NCBI GenBank assembly: GCA_016200385.1
Contig: JACQEV010000181.1
Location: 1 to 6,701 of the forward strand
DNA length: 6,701 nucleotides
Direction of reading: 5' to 3'
Source: Candidatus Methylomirabilota bacterium
GTDB lineage: Bacteria; Methylomirabilota; Methylomirabilia; Methylomirabilales; Methylomirabilaceae
Shown here: one piece after another, positions 1 through 5,820 of the stretch
Position numbering within the stretch: position 1 is the stretch's first letter
Layout: the number at the start of each line of letters is the position of its first letter
Made by a program: the position numbers and the translations under genes
Notes under the pieces: generated by a model
The model's database searches: none
What the model saw: the letters and a program-made list of their open reading frames with translations, nothing else
Told to the model about the DNA's origin: nothing

Positions 1-80
1 CAGAGTTCATAGAAAAGAGCCCCGCCGCAAGACAGAGTTGCTATAGTCATCTATGAACTACGAACTCTGAACAATGAACT
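1..80. repeat. Heptad inverted-repeat element A (left end cut by window)
   Basis: The right arm is a run of four degenerate 7-mers in which GAAC recurs at 55, 62, 69 and 76, exactly 7 nt apart (GAACTAC, GAACTCT, GAACAAT, GAACTCC). The first 12 bases (CAGAGTTCATAG) are inverted relative to it: their reverse complement shares CTATGAACT with 51-59. A second partial copy of the left motif (CAGAGTT) lies at 33-39. The right arm ends 3 nt before tRNA-Ser(UGA). The left arm probably continues outside the window, so its true extent is unknown. The design matches elements B-E although the 7-mer core differs. Function unknown. Confidence 0.75.
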
Positions 81-83
81 CCC

Positions 84-169
84 GGAGGGGTGGCCGAGTG
101 GTTGAAGGCGGCGGTCTTGAAAACCGTTAGGCGAAAGCCTCGTGGGTTCGAATCCTACCCCCTCCGCCA
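84..169 (+). tRNA. tRNA-Ser (anticodon UGA)
   Basis: This is a class II tRNA with a long variable arm. The acceptor stem GGAGGGG (84-90) pairs with CCCCTCC (159-165), followed by discriminator G166 and an encoded CCA (167-169). The anticodon stem GCGGT/ACCGT (111-115/123-127) encloses the loop CTTGAAA, with anticodon TGA at 118-120. The T arm is GTGGG-TTCGAAT-CCTAC. It reads UCA and, by wobble or modification, other UCN codons. It is the first of four serine tRNAs in 1.2 kb. Confidence 0.98.
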
Positions 170-171
170 TC

Positions 172-277
172 TGAGCGATCAGCCGTCAGCATTCAGCCAT
201 CAGCAGACATGAGAGCCTTGAAGCAGCGAATACTCTAATCTATGCTTTAGCGGACCGCTGATCGCTGAAAGCTATTC
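172..277. repeat. Heptad inverted-repeat element B
   Basis: In the left arm TCAGC recurs at 179, 186, 193 and 200, exactly 7 nt apart, preceded by a degenerate unit TGAGCGA at 172. In the right arm the reverse complement GCTGA or variants recur at 250, 257, 264 and 271, again every 7 nt. Bases 172-190 pair with 250-268 at about 16 of 19 positions. The element starts 2 nt after the CCA of tRNA-Ser(UGA) and stops 2 nt before tRNA-Ser(GCU), so it is essentially the whole spacer. Its left arm is nearly identical to that of element C (about 36 nt with few differences), pointing to a common copy. Confidence 0.85.
218..246 (+). promoter_or_regulatory. Possible sigma70-type promoter in the loop of element B
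   Basis: TTGAAG (218-223) and TATGCT (241-246) are separated by 17 nt and each match the sigma70 consensus at 4 of 6 positions. The predicted start, near 253, would give tRNA-Ser(GCU) a leader of about 27 nt containing the right arm of the repeat. The site lies in the unpaired loop between the two heptad arms. The match is moderate and could be chance. Confidence 0.4.
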
Positions 278-279
278 AC

Positions 280-371
280 GGAGAGGTGACCGAGTGGCCG
301 AAGGTGCTCGCCTGCTAAGCGAGTCTGTGCCGAAAGGTGCAGCCCGGGTTCGAATCCCGGCCTCTCCGCCA
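280..371 (+). tRNA. tRNA-Ser (anticodon GCU)
   Basis: This is a class II tRNA with a long variable arm. The acceptor stem GGAGAGG (280-286) pairs with CCTCTCC (361-367), followed by G368 and an encoded CCA (369-371). The anticodon stem CTCGC/GCGAG (307-311/319-323) encloses CTGCTAA, with anticodon GCT at 314-316. It reads AGC and AGU. Its last ~29 nt are identical to those of tRNA-Ser(GGA) at 1194-1283, as expected for related serine tRNA genes. Unlike the other serine tRNAs here it is not followed by a heptad element. Confidence 0.98.
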
Positions 372-440
372 TATTCCTTCGCCGACAGGTAAGTTGAGGC
401 AGCTTGGGGATCACCTGCTGGGCCCATAGAGTCTGGCGCC

Positions 441-890
441 ATGTTCGGTGAAGGATTTCTTGGTCGTGGCGCCACATTTGGCGCCGATCTGAACCTGCTG
501 GTCCAGGTCGGCCTCGGCCTCCTGCTCCTGATCGGCATGGTGCTTGCGCGTCGCGGGTTGTATGGCGCCCACGGAGCCTGTCAATCATCCGCGCTCATCC
601 TGGCCATCGGCATGACCCTGGTCTGGATGTGGCCGTCGTTCCGTGAGGTCTACGCTCCCGATCTTGCCCGTGGCATCGCCAACCGAACCACCGTTGCGGT
701 GGTGGCCCATGCAACGCTCGGCAGCACCGTCTTGCTGCTCGGCGTGTACGTCGTCTTGGTCGCCGGGACAAGCCTGATCCCTCGGCGATTCCGCTTCCAG
801 AACTACAGCGCGTGGATGCGGACACTGCTCGTCCTTTGGTGGATCACGATCGGTCTTGGGGCGCTTACCTATTGGTTCGCGAACGGCTGA
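441..890 (+). CDS. Four-helix integral membrane protein, DUF420-like
   Basis: The 149-residue product is very hydrophobic, with four predicted membrane segments at about residues 17-37, 49-67, 84-110 and 127-146, and no obvious cleavable signal peptide. Two histidines at membrane edges, H44 (in HGACQ) and H90 (in VAHATLG), plus the aromatic segment WMWPSF (62-67) and the motif FRFQNYSAWMR (117-127), recall small DUF420-type proteins. Some of those are linked to cytochrome oxidase assembly (B. subtilis CtaM). The family call is from overall pattern only, and heme or metal binding by the histidines is inference. ATG 441 is the first usable start: an in-frame stop lies at 390-392 and no other standard start codon follows it. 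No Shine-Dalgarno sequence is visible. The gene sits alone between two tRNA-Ser genes on the same strand, which says little about its role. Confidence 0.8.
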   Translation: MFGEGFLGRGATFGADLNLLVQVGLGLLLLIGMVLARRGLYGAHGACQSSALILAIGMTLVWMWPSFREVYAPDLARGIANRTTVAVVAHATLGSTVLLLGVYVVLVAGTSLIPRRFRFQNYSAWMRTLLVLWWITIGLGALTYWFANG

Positions 891-987
891 CCGACCTTTC
901 GGGCGCCGAACAGGGGCGCACCTATCGTAGCCCAAGGCCCTCGGGCCGGCTCTTTCATCCTGGGAGCAAAGGACTGTGTTAGGAGAT

Positions 988-1077
<90 letters not shown>

Positions 1078-1079
1078 TT

Positions 1080-1191
1080 GGAGCGATCAGCGATCAGCAT
1101 TCAGCCATCAGCAGAGCATGATGGAGTTGGGGCAGGCAATTTTAATCTGGGTCTTAGCTGAGGGCTGATTGCTAAATGCTAGCTGCTGTTC
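1080..1191. repeat. Heptad inverted-repeat element C
   Basis: In the left arm TCAGC recurs at 1087, 1094, 1101 and 1108, every 7 nt, with AGCGA before it. In the right arm GCTGA, GCTGA, GCTAA, GCTAG and GCTGT start at 1157, 1164, 1171, 1178 and 1185, again every 7 nt. The arms pair imperfectly (about 22 of 31 positions in the best register). The element starts 2 nt after tRNA-Ser(CGA) and ends 2 nt before tRNA-Ser(GGA), filling the spacer exactly as element B does. The left arm is a near copy of that of element B, while the right arms and loops have diverged more. Confidence 0.85.
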
Positions 1192-1193
1192 GG

Positions 1194-1283
1194 GGAGAGG
1201 TGCAGGAGCGGTTTAACTGGCACGCCTGGAGAGCGTGTGCGGGGGAAACCTCGCCCCGGGTTCGAATCCCGGCCTCTCCGCCA
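1194..1283 (+). tRNA. tRNA-Ser (anticodon GGA)
   Basis: This is a class II tRNA. The acceptor stem GGAGAGG (1194-1200) pairs with CCTCTCC (1273-1279), followed by G1280 and an encoded CCA (1281-1283). The anticodon stem CACGC/GCGTG (1221-1225/1233-1237) encloses CTGGAGA, with anticodon GGA at 1228-1230. It reads UCC and UCU. With the UGA, GCU and CGA genes upstream it completes the serine set. Confidence 0.98.
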
Positions 1284-1297
1284 CCCCGTACAAACTG

Positions 1298-1457
1298 GTA
1301 TCGGGTTTCGAGTCTGGGGTTTCGGGTCAGCGAGACCCGTAACCGCGAAGCGCTGAGTTATGTGTGCCAATCGGGTATCAAAGAGGCGAAATAGAGATAG
1401 AAAAAGCTTGGCGTTCGGAAGGTCAAAACCCCAAACCCGAAACGCGAAACTCTAAAC
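1298..1457. repeat. Heptad inverted-repeat element D
   Basis: The left arm is built of 7-mers GTATCGG, GTTTCGA, GTCTGGG, GTTTCGG and GTCAGCG, starting at 1298, 1305, 1312, 1319 and 1326. In the right arm AAAC recurs at 1426, 1433, 1440, 1447 and 1454, exactly every 7 nt. The right arm is approximately the reverse complement of the left (about 21 of 28 positions). The last AAAC (1454-1457) abuts the ATG of the epimerase gene, so its upstream region is entirely repeat and lacks a Shine-Dalgarno sequence. The loop, about 95 nt, is the longest of the five and holds no gene that I can support. Confidence 0.82.
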
Positions 1458-2408
1458 ATGCAGAGCGTGTTGATCACTGGCGGCGCCGGGTTTATCGGCT
1501 CGAATCTTGCCCTGGAGCTGGAAAGGCGATACCCGGATATCCGCACGACGATCATCGACGATTTCCGCTCCGGCGAGTTCAGCAATCTGGTCGGCCTCCG
1601 CGGCGATCTGGTCGCTCAGGATCTCGCGTCGATGGACCTGTGTGCGCGATTCCGGGCGGGGGAATTTCAGGCGATATTCCACCTGGCCTCCATTACCGAT
1701 ACCACCGTTGCCGATCCGCGGCAGATGATCTTCAATAACGTTGAGGGATTTCGCCGGACGGCGGAGTTCGCGCGCCTCTCAGGGACGCCGCTCGTCTTTG
1801 CGTCTTCAGCGGCCATCTACGGCGTCTGCCGCTCGGGCCACATGCCCGAGGACCAACCCGCCCGCCCAGCCAATGTCTATGGCTTTTCGAAGGTGCTTCT
1901 GGAAAATCTCGCCAGGCGGTACGCCGCCGGATCGCGGCACTTCAGGATTGTTGGACTCCGGTACTTTAATGTGTACGGACCGGGCGAAGCCCACAAGGGA
2001 GCCGCATCCAGCATGATCTACCAGTTGGCGGGGCAGATCCGAGCGGGCAAGCGGCCACGGATCTTCAAGCACGGGGAGCAGAAGCGGGACTTTGTGTACA
2101 TCAAGGACGTGGTGGAGGCGACCGCGCTGGCGGCAGAAGCCAATCGCAGCGGTGTGTATAACGTCGGCTCGGGGCGGGCCACCTCTTTTAACGAGGTCGT
2201 CGCCCTGCTGAACAAAGGCCTCGGGACGGACCAAGAGCCCGACTACTTTGATAACCCGTACTCATTCTATCAACCGCACACCGAGGCCGACGTGGCTCTC
2301 GCGCGAGCGGAGCTCGGATATGATCCCAGGTATCCAATTGATCGGGGGATCGCGGAATACGTCAAGGGGCTGATTGGGGGCGACACGAAGCGGAACGAGC
2401 AGTCATGA
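1458..2408 (+). CDS. hldD: ADP-L-glycero-D-manno-heptose 6-epimerase (HldD/RfaD-like)
   Basis: This extended short-chain dehydrogenase/reductase enzyme of 316 residues is close to the family's usual ~310. HldD epimerises ADP-D-glycero-D-manno-heptose at C6 in the cytoplasm, the last step in making the heptose donor for the LPS inner core. Visible features are the NAD(P)-binding GGAGFIG (8-14), a catalytic serine region SSAAIYG (116-122), and the YxxxK pair Y141/K145. RYFNVYGPGEAHKG (168-181), RDFVYIKDV (210-218) and the FYQPHTEAD stretch near 270-278 resemble HldD rather than GalE. ATG 1458 is the only possible start: no ATG, GTG or TTG lies between it and an in-frame stop at 1398, and the Rossmann motif begins at residue 4. 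No ribosome-binding sequence precedes it because the upstream bases are the right arm of repeat D. No other heptose-pathway gene is in view, so a related nucleotide-sugar epimerase role remains possible. Confidence 0.85.
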   Translation: MQSVLITGGAGFIGSNLALELERRYPDIRTTIIDDFRSGEFSNLVGLRGDLVAQDLASMDLCARFRAGEFQAIFHLASITDTTVADPRQMIFNNVEGFRRTAEFARLSGTPLVFASSAAIYGVCRSGHMPEDQPARPANVYGFSKVLLENLARRYAAGSRHFRIVGLRYFNVYGPGEAHKGAASSMIYQLAGQIRAGKRPRIFKHGEQKRDFVYIKDVVEATALAAEANRSGVYNVGSGRATSFNEVVALLNKGLGTDQEPDYFDNPYSFYQPHTEADVALARAELGYDPRYPIDRGIAEYVKGLIGGDTKRNEQS

Positions 2409-2465
2409 CACGGGAGGGGCCTGGCCCAATCGGCGGGATGGATCGGGCAGCCCTTTCCAGCGACC

Positions 2466-2738
2466 TTGGCCGTGCTAGATGGGGAGTTAGCGGTGCCCTG
2501 TACCCGCAATCCGCTCTAGCGGGATCGAATTCCCGCCCGAGGTCTTATGCCTTTGAGCACTGGCCTGTGATCGGAGTGCTGATGGTCGGGTCCCGCGCAA
2601 GGAGAGTTTGTCAACCCCGCCAGGTCCGGAAGGAAGCAGCGGTAAACAGACGGACTCCTGTGCCGCGGGGAAGCCCGGCCGGAGCTTCGGTCGCCGGTGC
2701 GGCCCGAAGGCGGCGATCGACGGTGGGTGCACGGCCAA
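2466..2738 (+). ncRNA. ffs: Large bacterial SRP RNA with Alu domain
   Basis: This is the RNA scaffold of the signal recognition particle. The S domain shows the invariant core around the GGAA tetraloop (2628-2631) closed by TCC/GGA, with CCGC/GCGG (2617-2620/2639-2642), GGAG/CTCC (2601-2604/2655-2658), CCCGCG/CGCGGG (2592-2597/2664-2669) and GGTCGGG/CCCGGCC (2584-2590/2674-2680). A terminal 10-bp helix pairs TTGGCCGTGC (2466-2475) with GCACGGCCAA (2729-2738). Between lie Alu-type helices: AGCGG/CCGCT (2489-2493/2511-2515) and GCGGGA/TCCCGC (2519-2524/2531-2536). An extra hairpin AGCACT/AGTGCT lies at 2556-2580. Length (~273 nt) and wording closely follow the ~271-nt B. subtilis scRNA rather than the ~114-nt E. 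coli 4.5S RNA. It lies directly upstream of dnaX, as in Bacillus. I see no convincing promoter in the 57 nt after hldD. Confidence 0.93.
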
Positions 2739-2746
2739 GAAACACT

Positions 2747-2841
2747 GTTGACAGTTCACGGTTGACGGTTCACGGGAAGGGCGACACGCGGTCGGTGGCG
2801 CGCCACGCTTCTCCGTGGACCGTGAACTGTGAACGGTGAAC
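2747..2841. repeat. Heptad inverted-repeat element E
   Basis: The left arm is four 7-mers, GTTGACA, GTTCACG, GTTGACG and GTTCACG, at 2747, 2754, 2761 and 2768. The right arm is CGTGGAC, CGTGAAC, TGTGAAC and GGTGAAC at 2814, 2821, 2828 and 2835. The arms are reverse complements at about 24 of 29 positions, the best pairing of the five elements, around a GC-rich loop of about 38 nt. The element begins 8 nt after the SRP RNA and ends 5 nt before the dnaX ATG. There is no T-run, so it is not a standard rho-independent terminator. Confidence 0.87.
2835..2839 (+). promoter_or_regulatory. Likely dnaX ribosome-binding sequence inside repeat E
   Basis: GGTGA (2835-2839) matches the 3' part of the Shine-Dalgarno consensus (GGAGGTGA) with a 7-nt gap to ATG 2847. 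It is the last 7-mer of repeat E, so the repeat arm appears to double as the translation-initiation signal. Pairing of the repeat arms could in principle mask it. Confidence 0.5.
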
Positions 2842-2846
2842 CGACT

Positions 2847-4649
2847 ATGTCCTACTTAGTGCTCGCCAGGCGATGGCGGCCCCAGAGCTTTGATGAGGTG
2901 GTGGGCCAGCGGCCGGTCACGCAGACCCTGAAGAACGCCCTTGCCAAGGACCGCATCGCCCACGCCCTTCTCTTTGCAGGCCCGCGCGGGGTCGGCAAGA
3001 CGACGACCGCCCGCATCCTGGCAAAGGCCCTCAACTGCGAGCGGGGCCGCACGCCTGACCCATGCAATCAATGCACAAGCTGCAAGGAGATCGCAGAGGG
3101 ACGGTCGATCGACTGCATGGAGATCGATGGCGCCTCCAATCGCGGGATCGATGAGGTCCGGGAGCTCCGCGAGCATGTTCGGTATGCGCCGTCTCGCCAG
3201 AAATTCAAGGTGATCATTATCGACGAAGTCCACATGCTGACCGAGCCGGCCTTCAATGCCTTGCTGAAGACGCTCGAGGAGCCGCCCCCTGGGGTGGTCT
3301 TCATCCTCGCGACAACCGATGCGCACAAGATCCCGTCCACCATTCTCTCCCGCTGCCAGCGCCACGACTTCCGGAAGCTGGGACAGGGGGAAATCGTAGA
3401 GCGACTTCGGGAGATCGCCCGCGACGAGCGAGCGACGGTTGCGGACGGGGCCATGAAGGCGATTGCCCGCGCCGCGGAAGGAAGCCTCCGCGATGCGCAG
3501 AGCCTCCTGGACCAGGTGATCGCCTATAGTGGCGCCGAGGTGAGTGAGAACGACGTCGGGGCTGTGCTGGGGCTGGTGGAGGGGGAGGTGCTGGCGCAGG
3601 CTGCCCAGGCCATCATCGAGCGGGACAGCGGCAAGGCCCTGGGGCTGGTTGAGTCGCTCAGCGTCAGGGGATACGACCTGCAGCGGTTCTGCCAGGAGAT
3701 GCTGGTGCACCTGCGGGATCTGATGGTGACCAAAGCGATCAAAGACCCCGCCCCATTGCTTCAGGCCAGCCGAGTGCCGCCCGACACGATTCGCTCGCAG
3801 GCCCAGGCCTTCACGCTCGCGGACCTCGAAACGATCTTTCAGGTCCTGAGCCGCGCCGAATTCGAGATGCGACGGGCTCCCCATCCCCGGTTCGTCTTGG
3901 AGATGGCCCTGGTCGAGGCGACAGAGGCCCGGGCTCTCCAATCCCTCGAGACGCTCCTGCAGCGCCTGTCGGCGTTGGAGGAACGGCTGTTGGTCGGGCC
4001 GGGGACCGCGACTCTCGCCCCACCCCCGTTAGAACTCTCACTGTTCTCCGCTGCCCCCACCGCTTCGATGGCGGAGAAGAGGCCCCCGTTGCAAGATCGA
4101 CCACCCGCGCCGAGGCCGCCCGCGCAGGCACCGTCCCCCCTCCCCCCGTCAACCAGTGCCCCTGATCCGCAAGAAGGCTGGGCCCGGATCAAGCAGGCTC
4201 TGGAGGGGAAGAAGCGGTCTCTCGCCGCCCTTCTCGAAGAGGCGAAAGGAGTGCAGGTGGAGAGCGAGACGCTGATCGTGACGCTCGAAAACGGCACATC
4301 CTTTGCGCGATCGACGCTGGATGATGCTGAGAACCGGGGGCTCATGGCCGCTGCCGCGGCCGAGGCCTTTGGGCGGCCCCTGAAGGTCGAGTATCGATTC
4401 CAGAATCGATCCATTCCATCCGCGGTGAGTGGTTCGACGCAGATCACCACAGGCCAGGGCGAGCCGATACAGCCCTCGATGCCCCGACCCAGGGAGACGG
4501 CTAGCCCCGAGCGGTCGGTGGCACCGTCCGACCAGGGGTCGCCTCGGCGTCATCCCTTGGTGCAAAAGGCTGTGGAGCTCTTCGGCGGAGAGGTCATTCG
4601 AGTGAGCGAGAAAGAGCCCGGGCAGGATGTGATCGGCGAGCGAGGGTGA
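2847..4649 (+). CDS. dnaX: DNA polymerase III subunit tau (gamma/tau), clamp loader
   Basis: This is the AAA+ motor of the clamp loader, which opens and loads the beta sliding clamp and, as tau, ties the core polymerases and helicase together at the fork. It has 600 residues from ATG 2847, whose product begins with the canonical [15 protein letters not shown]. An in-frame GTG at 2829 would add six residues encoded by the repeat arm and is rejected. Visible motifs are Walker A GPRGVGKT (45-52), the zinc module C64, C73, C76 and C79, Walker B IIIDEVHM (123-130), sensor 1 ATTDAHKIP (155-163) and the SRC arginine-finger motif (168-170). The collar domain follows to about residue 385. A proline-rich linker (about 395-450) and a tau-type C-terminal domain (about 452-530) come next. 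The gene starts the dnaX-ebfC-recR unit, and its stop TGA (4647-4649) lies 1 nt before the ebfC ATG. No E. coli-type A-AAA-AAG slip site is seen; a C-run alternative is listed separately. Confidence 0.97.
   Translation: MSYLVLARRWRPQSFDEVVGQRPVTQTLKNALAKDRIAHALLFAGPRGVGKTTTARILAKALNCERGRTPDPCNQCTSCKEIAEGRSIDCMEIDGASNRGIDEVRELREHVRYAPSRQKFKVIIIDEVHMLTEPAFNALLKTLEEPPPGVVFILATTDAHKIPSTILSRCQRHDFRKLGQGEIVERLREIARDERATVADGAMKAIARAAEGSLRDAQSLLDQVIAYSGAEVSENDVGAVLGLVEGEVLAQAAQAIIERDSGKALGLVESLSVRGYDLQRFCQEMLVHLRDLMVTKAIKDPAPLLQASRVPPDTIRSQAQAFTLADLETIFQVLSRAEFEMRRAPHPRFVLEMALVEATEARALQSLETLLQRLSALEERLLVGPGTATLAPPPLELSLFSAAPTASMAEKRPPLQDRPPAPRPPAQAPSPLPPSTSAPDPQEGWARIKQALEGKKRSLAALLEEAKGVQVESETLIVTLENGTSFARSTLDDAENRGLMAAAAAEAFGRPLKVEYRFQNRSIPSAVSGSTQITTGQGEPIQPSMPRPRETASPERSVAPSDQGSPRRHPLVQKAVELFGGEVIRVSEKEPGQDVIGERG
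4142..4165 (+). other. Possible -1 frameshift site in dnaX (short gamma form)
   Basis: In the proline-linker region a C6-T-C6 tract (4135-4147) contains C CCC CCG (4142-4148), which fits the X XXY YYZ slippery pattern in the correct reading phase. A -1 slip there reads GTC AAC CAG TGC CCC and stops at TGA 4163-4165, giving a protein of about 439 residues, close to the 431 of E. coli gamma. C-runs are poorly documented as ribosomal slip sites and no stimulatory structure was identified, so this is a candidate only. Confidence 0.25.
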
Positions 4650-4650
4650 G

Positions 4651-4965
4651 ATGAAGAACCTTGGAAACTTGGTCAAACAGGCGCAGCGAATGAAGGCCGA
4701 GATGGAGAAGATTCAGGAAGAGGCCGCGGCGAAGCGGGTTGAAGGGACCGCGGGTGGCGGGATGGTCACGGTCGTGTGTAATGGTCGGGGCGAAGTGGTC
4801 GAGGTGAAGATCGACCGCGAGGTCGCCGGGCCAGATGATCTGGAGATGCTCCAGGACCTGATTGTGGCCGCGGCGAACGACGCGCTCCGGAAATCCCGCG
4901 AGCTGCTCACCCAGGAGATGGGTCGGCTGACGGGGGGGCTCGGCTTGCCGCCCGGGCTGTTGTAG
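4651..4965 (+). CDS. ebfC: YbaB/EbfC-family nucleoid-associated protein
   Basis: This small dimeric DNA-binding protein has 104 residues, within the usual 100-115. An N-terminal helix (about 1-32: [20 protein letters not shown] and onward) leads into the family's beta core [21 protein letters not shown] (about 35-55). A helical tail with a Gly/Pro-rich end [10 protein letters not shown] follows. Homologues bind DNA as tweezer-like dimers and are thought to affect nucleoid organisation and gene expression; the exact role is unsettled. It starts 1 nt after the dnaX stop, with GAGGGTGAG just upstream, so translation is probably coupled. It is followed by recR after 8 nt, which is the widely conserved dnaX-ybaB-recR order. 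Confidence 0.95.
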   Translation: MKNLGNLVKQAQRMKAEMEKIQEEAAAKRVEGTAGGGMVTVVCNGRGEVVEVKIDREVAGPDDLEMLQDLIVAAANDALRKSRELLTQEMGRLTGGLGLPPGLL

Positions 4966-4973
4966 AGCGCTCC

Positions 4974-5573
4974 GTGTCCCGCTATGCTCCTAGCTTGGCC
5001 AGGCTGGTCGGCGAGTTGGTCCGCCTTCCTGGCATCGGTCCCAAGAGCGCCCAGCGTCTGACGTTTCACCTCCTGAAGGCGTCCAAGGACGAAGTCCAGG
5101 CACTGGCCCAGGCGATCATGGATCTCAAGGAGCGGACGCAAAGCTGCAGCGCCTGTTTCAACATCTCCGAGGACGACCGGTGTAGTATCTGCGCCGATCC
5201 GAGTCGGGATGGATCGATGCTCTGCGTTGTGGAGGAGGCGAATGACCTCTGGGCCATCGAGAAGACAGGGAGTTTCAGGGGGAGATACCACGTGCTGGGA
5301 GGCTCCCTTTCGCCGCTGGACGGGCGCGGCCCCGAACAGTTGACGGCCAAGGCACTCCTACCGCGCTTGGAGGCAGAAGGAGTAAAAGAGGTCATCCTGG
5401 CGACCAATCCGAACGTGGAGGGCGAGGCGACGGCCATGTACCTCTCGCGCCTGCTGAAACCACTTGCCGTGCGAGTCACTCGAATCGCCAGGGGGCTGCC
5501 GGTGGGAGGCGATCTGGAGTACGCCGACGAGGTGACCCTCTCGAAGTCTCTGGAGGGGCGCCGGGAGGTCTGA
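4974..5573 (+). CDS. recR: Recombination mediator protein RecR
   Basis: RecR acts with RecF and RecO to load RecA on gapped single-stranded DNA during recombinational repair. Its 199 residues are full length (E. coli 201). The domains appear in order. The helix-hairpin-helix LPGIGPKSAQRL is at 18-29. A four-cysteine zinc finger uses C58, C61, C70 and C73. The Toprim domain starts at VVEEAND (85-91), with YHVLGG (105-110) and NPNVEGEATA (145-154). The terminal segment RGLPVGGDLEYADEVTL covers 173-189. The start is GTG 4974, 8 nt after the ebfC stop, with only a weak upstream GAG; the protein begins at the normal place for the family. It is the last gene of the dnaX unit. A small stem (GGGATT/AAGTCCC, 5575-5591) follows but lacks a T-run. 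Confidence 0.97.
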   Translation: MSRYAPSLARLVGELVRLPGIGPKSAQRLTFHLLKASKDEVQALAQAIMDLKERTQSCSACFNISEDDRCSICADPSRDGSMLCVVEEANDLWAIEKTGSFRGRYHVLGGSLSPLDGRGPEQLTAKALLPRLEAEGVKEVILATNPNVEGEATAMYLSRLLKPLAVRVTRIARGLPVGGDLEYADEVTLSKSLEGRREV

Positions 5574-5601
5574 CGGGATTGCTGAAGTCCCAGAAAAATC
5601 G

Positions 5602-5630
5602 TTGCCGTCGCCGGATCACAGCGTTATACT
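5602..5630 (+). promoter_or_regulatory. sigma70-type promoter for tRNA-Asn
   Basis: A -35 box TTGCCG (5602-5607) and a -10 box TATACT (5625-5630) are separated by exactly 17 nt, each matching consensus at 4-5 of 6 positions. Transcription would start near 5636-5638, about 15 nt before the tRNA. It is the clearest promoter in the window. Confidence 0.75.
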
Positions 5631-5651
5631 GATCGCTATTCTAGCCACCAT

Positions 5652-5726
5652 TCCCCGGTAGCTCAATGGTGGAGCGAGCGGCTGTTAACCGCTAGGTTGG
5701 AGGTTCGAGCCCTCCCCGGGGAGCCA
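5652..5726 (+). tRNA. tRNA-Asn (anticodon GUU)
   Basis: The acceptor stem TCCCCGG (5652-5658) pairs with CCGGGGA (5716-5722), followed by discriminator G5723 and an encoded CCA (5724-5726). The anticodon stem AGCGG/CCGCT (5677-5681/5689-5693) encloses CTGTTAA, with anticodon GTT at 5684-5686. The T arm is GGAGG-TTCGAGC-CCTCC. It reads AAC and AAU. It has its own promoter just upstream and carries no heptad repeat element on either side. Confidence 0.98.
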
Positions 5727-5809
5727 CTTGCGGCTTTATCAGGGGCAGGCGGGAGAGCGCATCGTAGGCAAGATGGGAAAGAGGCACAGCTGTCGGCACG
5801 TGAGCGAAC

Positions 5810-5815
5810 AGGGAG
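5810..5815 (+). promoter_or_regulatory. Ribosome-binding site of pckG
   Basis: AGGGAG lies 5 nt before ATG 5821 and decides this start over the in-frame ATG at 5773, which has no comparable upstream sequence. Confidence 0.7.
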
Positions 5816-5820
5816 ATGAC

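Noticed and set aside
936..953. GGCCC-TC-GGGCC stem followed by GGCTCTTT after the membrane protein gene
   Set aside because: Loop is too small for the full stem and only three T follow; too weak to call a terminator.
2748..2776. Perfect -35 hexamer TTGACA in the left arm of repeat E
   Set aside because: The bases 17 nt downstream are CACGGG, and no AT-rich -10 is present at any normal spacing; the hexamer is a by-product of the heptad repeat.
2405..2839. 144-residue + strand open frame overlapping the hldD stop (ATGA)
   Set aside because: It runs across the entire SRP RNA and repeat E, has no recognisable protein motif and is low-complexity and arginine-rich. The RNA explains the sequence.
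2856..3941. 361-residue - strand open frame
   Set aside because: Lies fully antisense to conserved dnaX; long antisense frames are common in GC-rich genes and this one has no family motif.
5575..5597. Stem GGGATT/AAGTCCC after recR
   Set aside because: Followed by A-rich, not T-rich, sequence on the coding strand, so it does not fit an intrinsic terminator.
5722..5739. AGCC/GGCT stem plus TTTAT after tRNA-Asn as a terminator
   Set aside because: Only four base pairs, overlapping the mature tRNA 3' end; not convincing.
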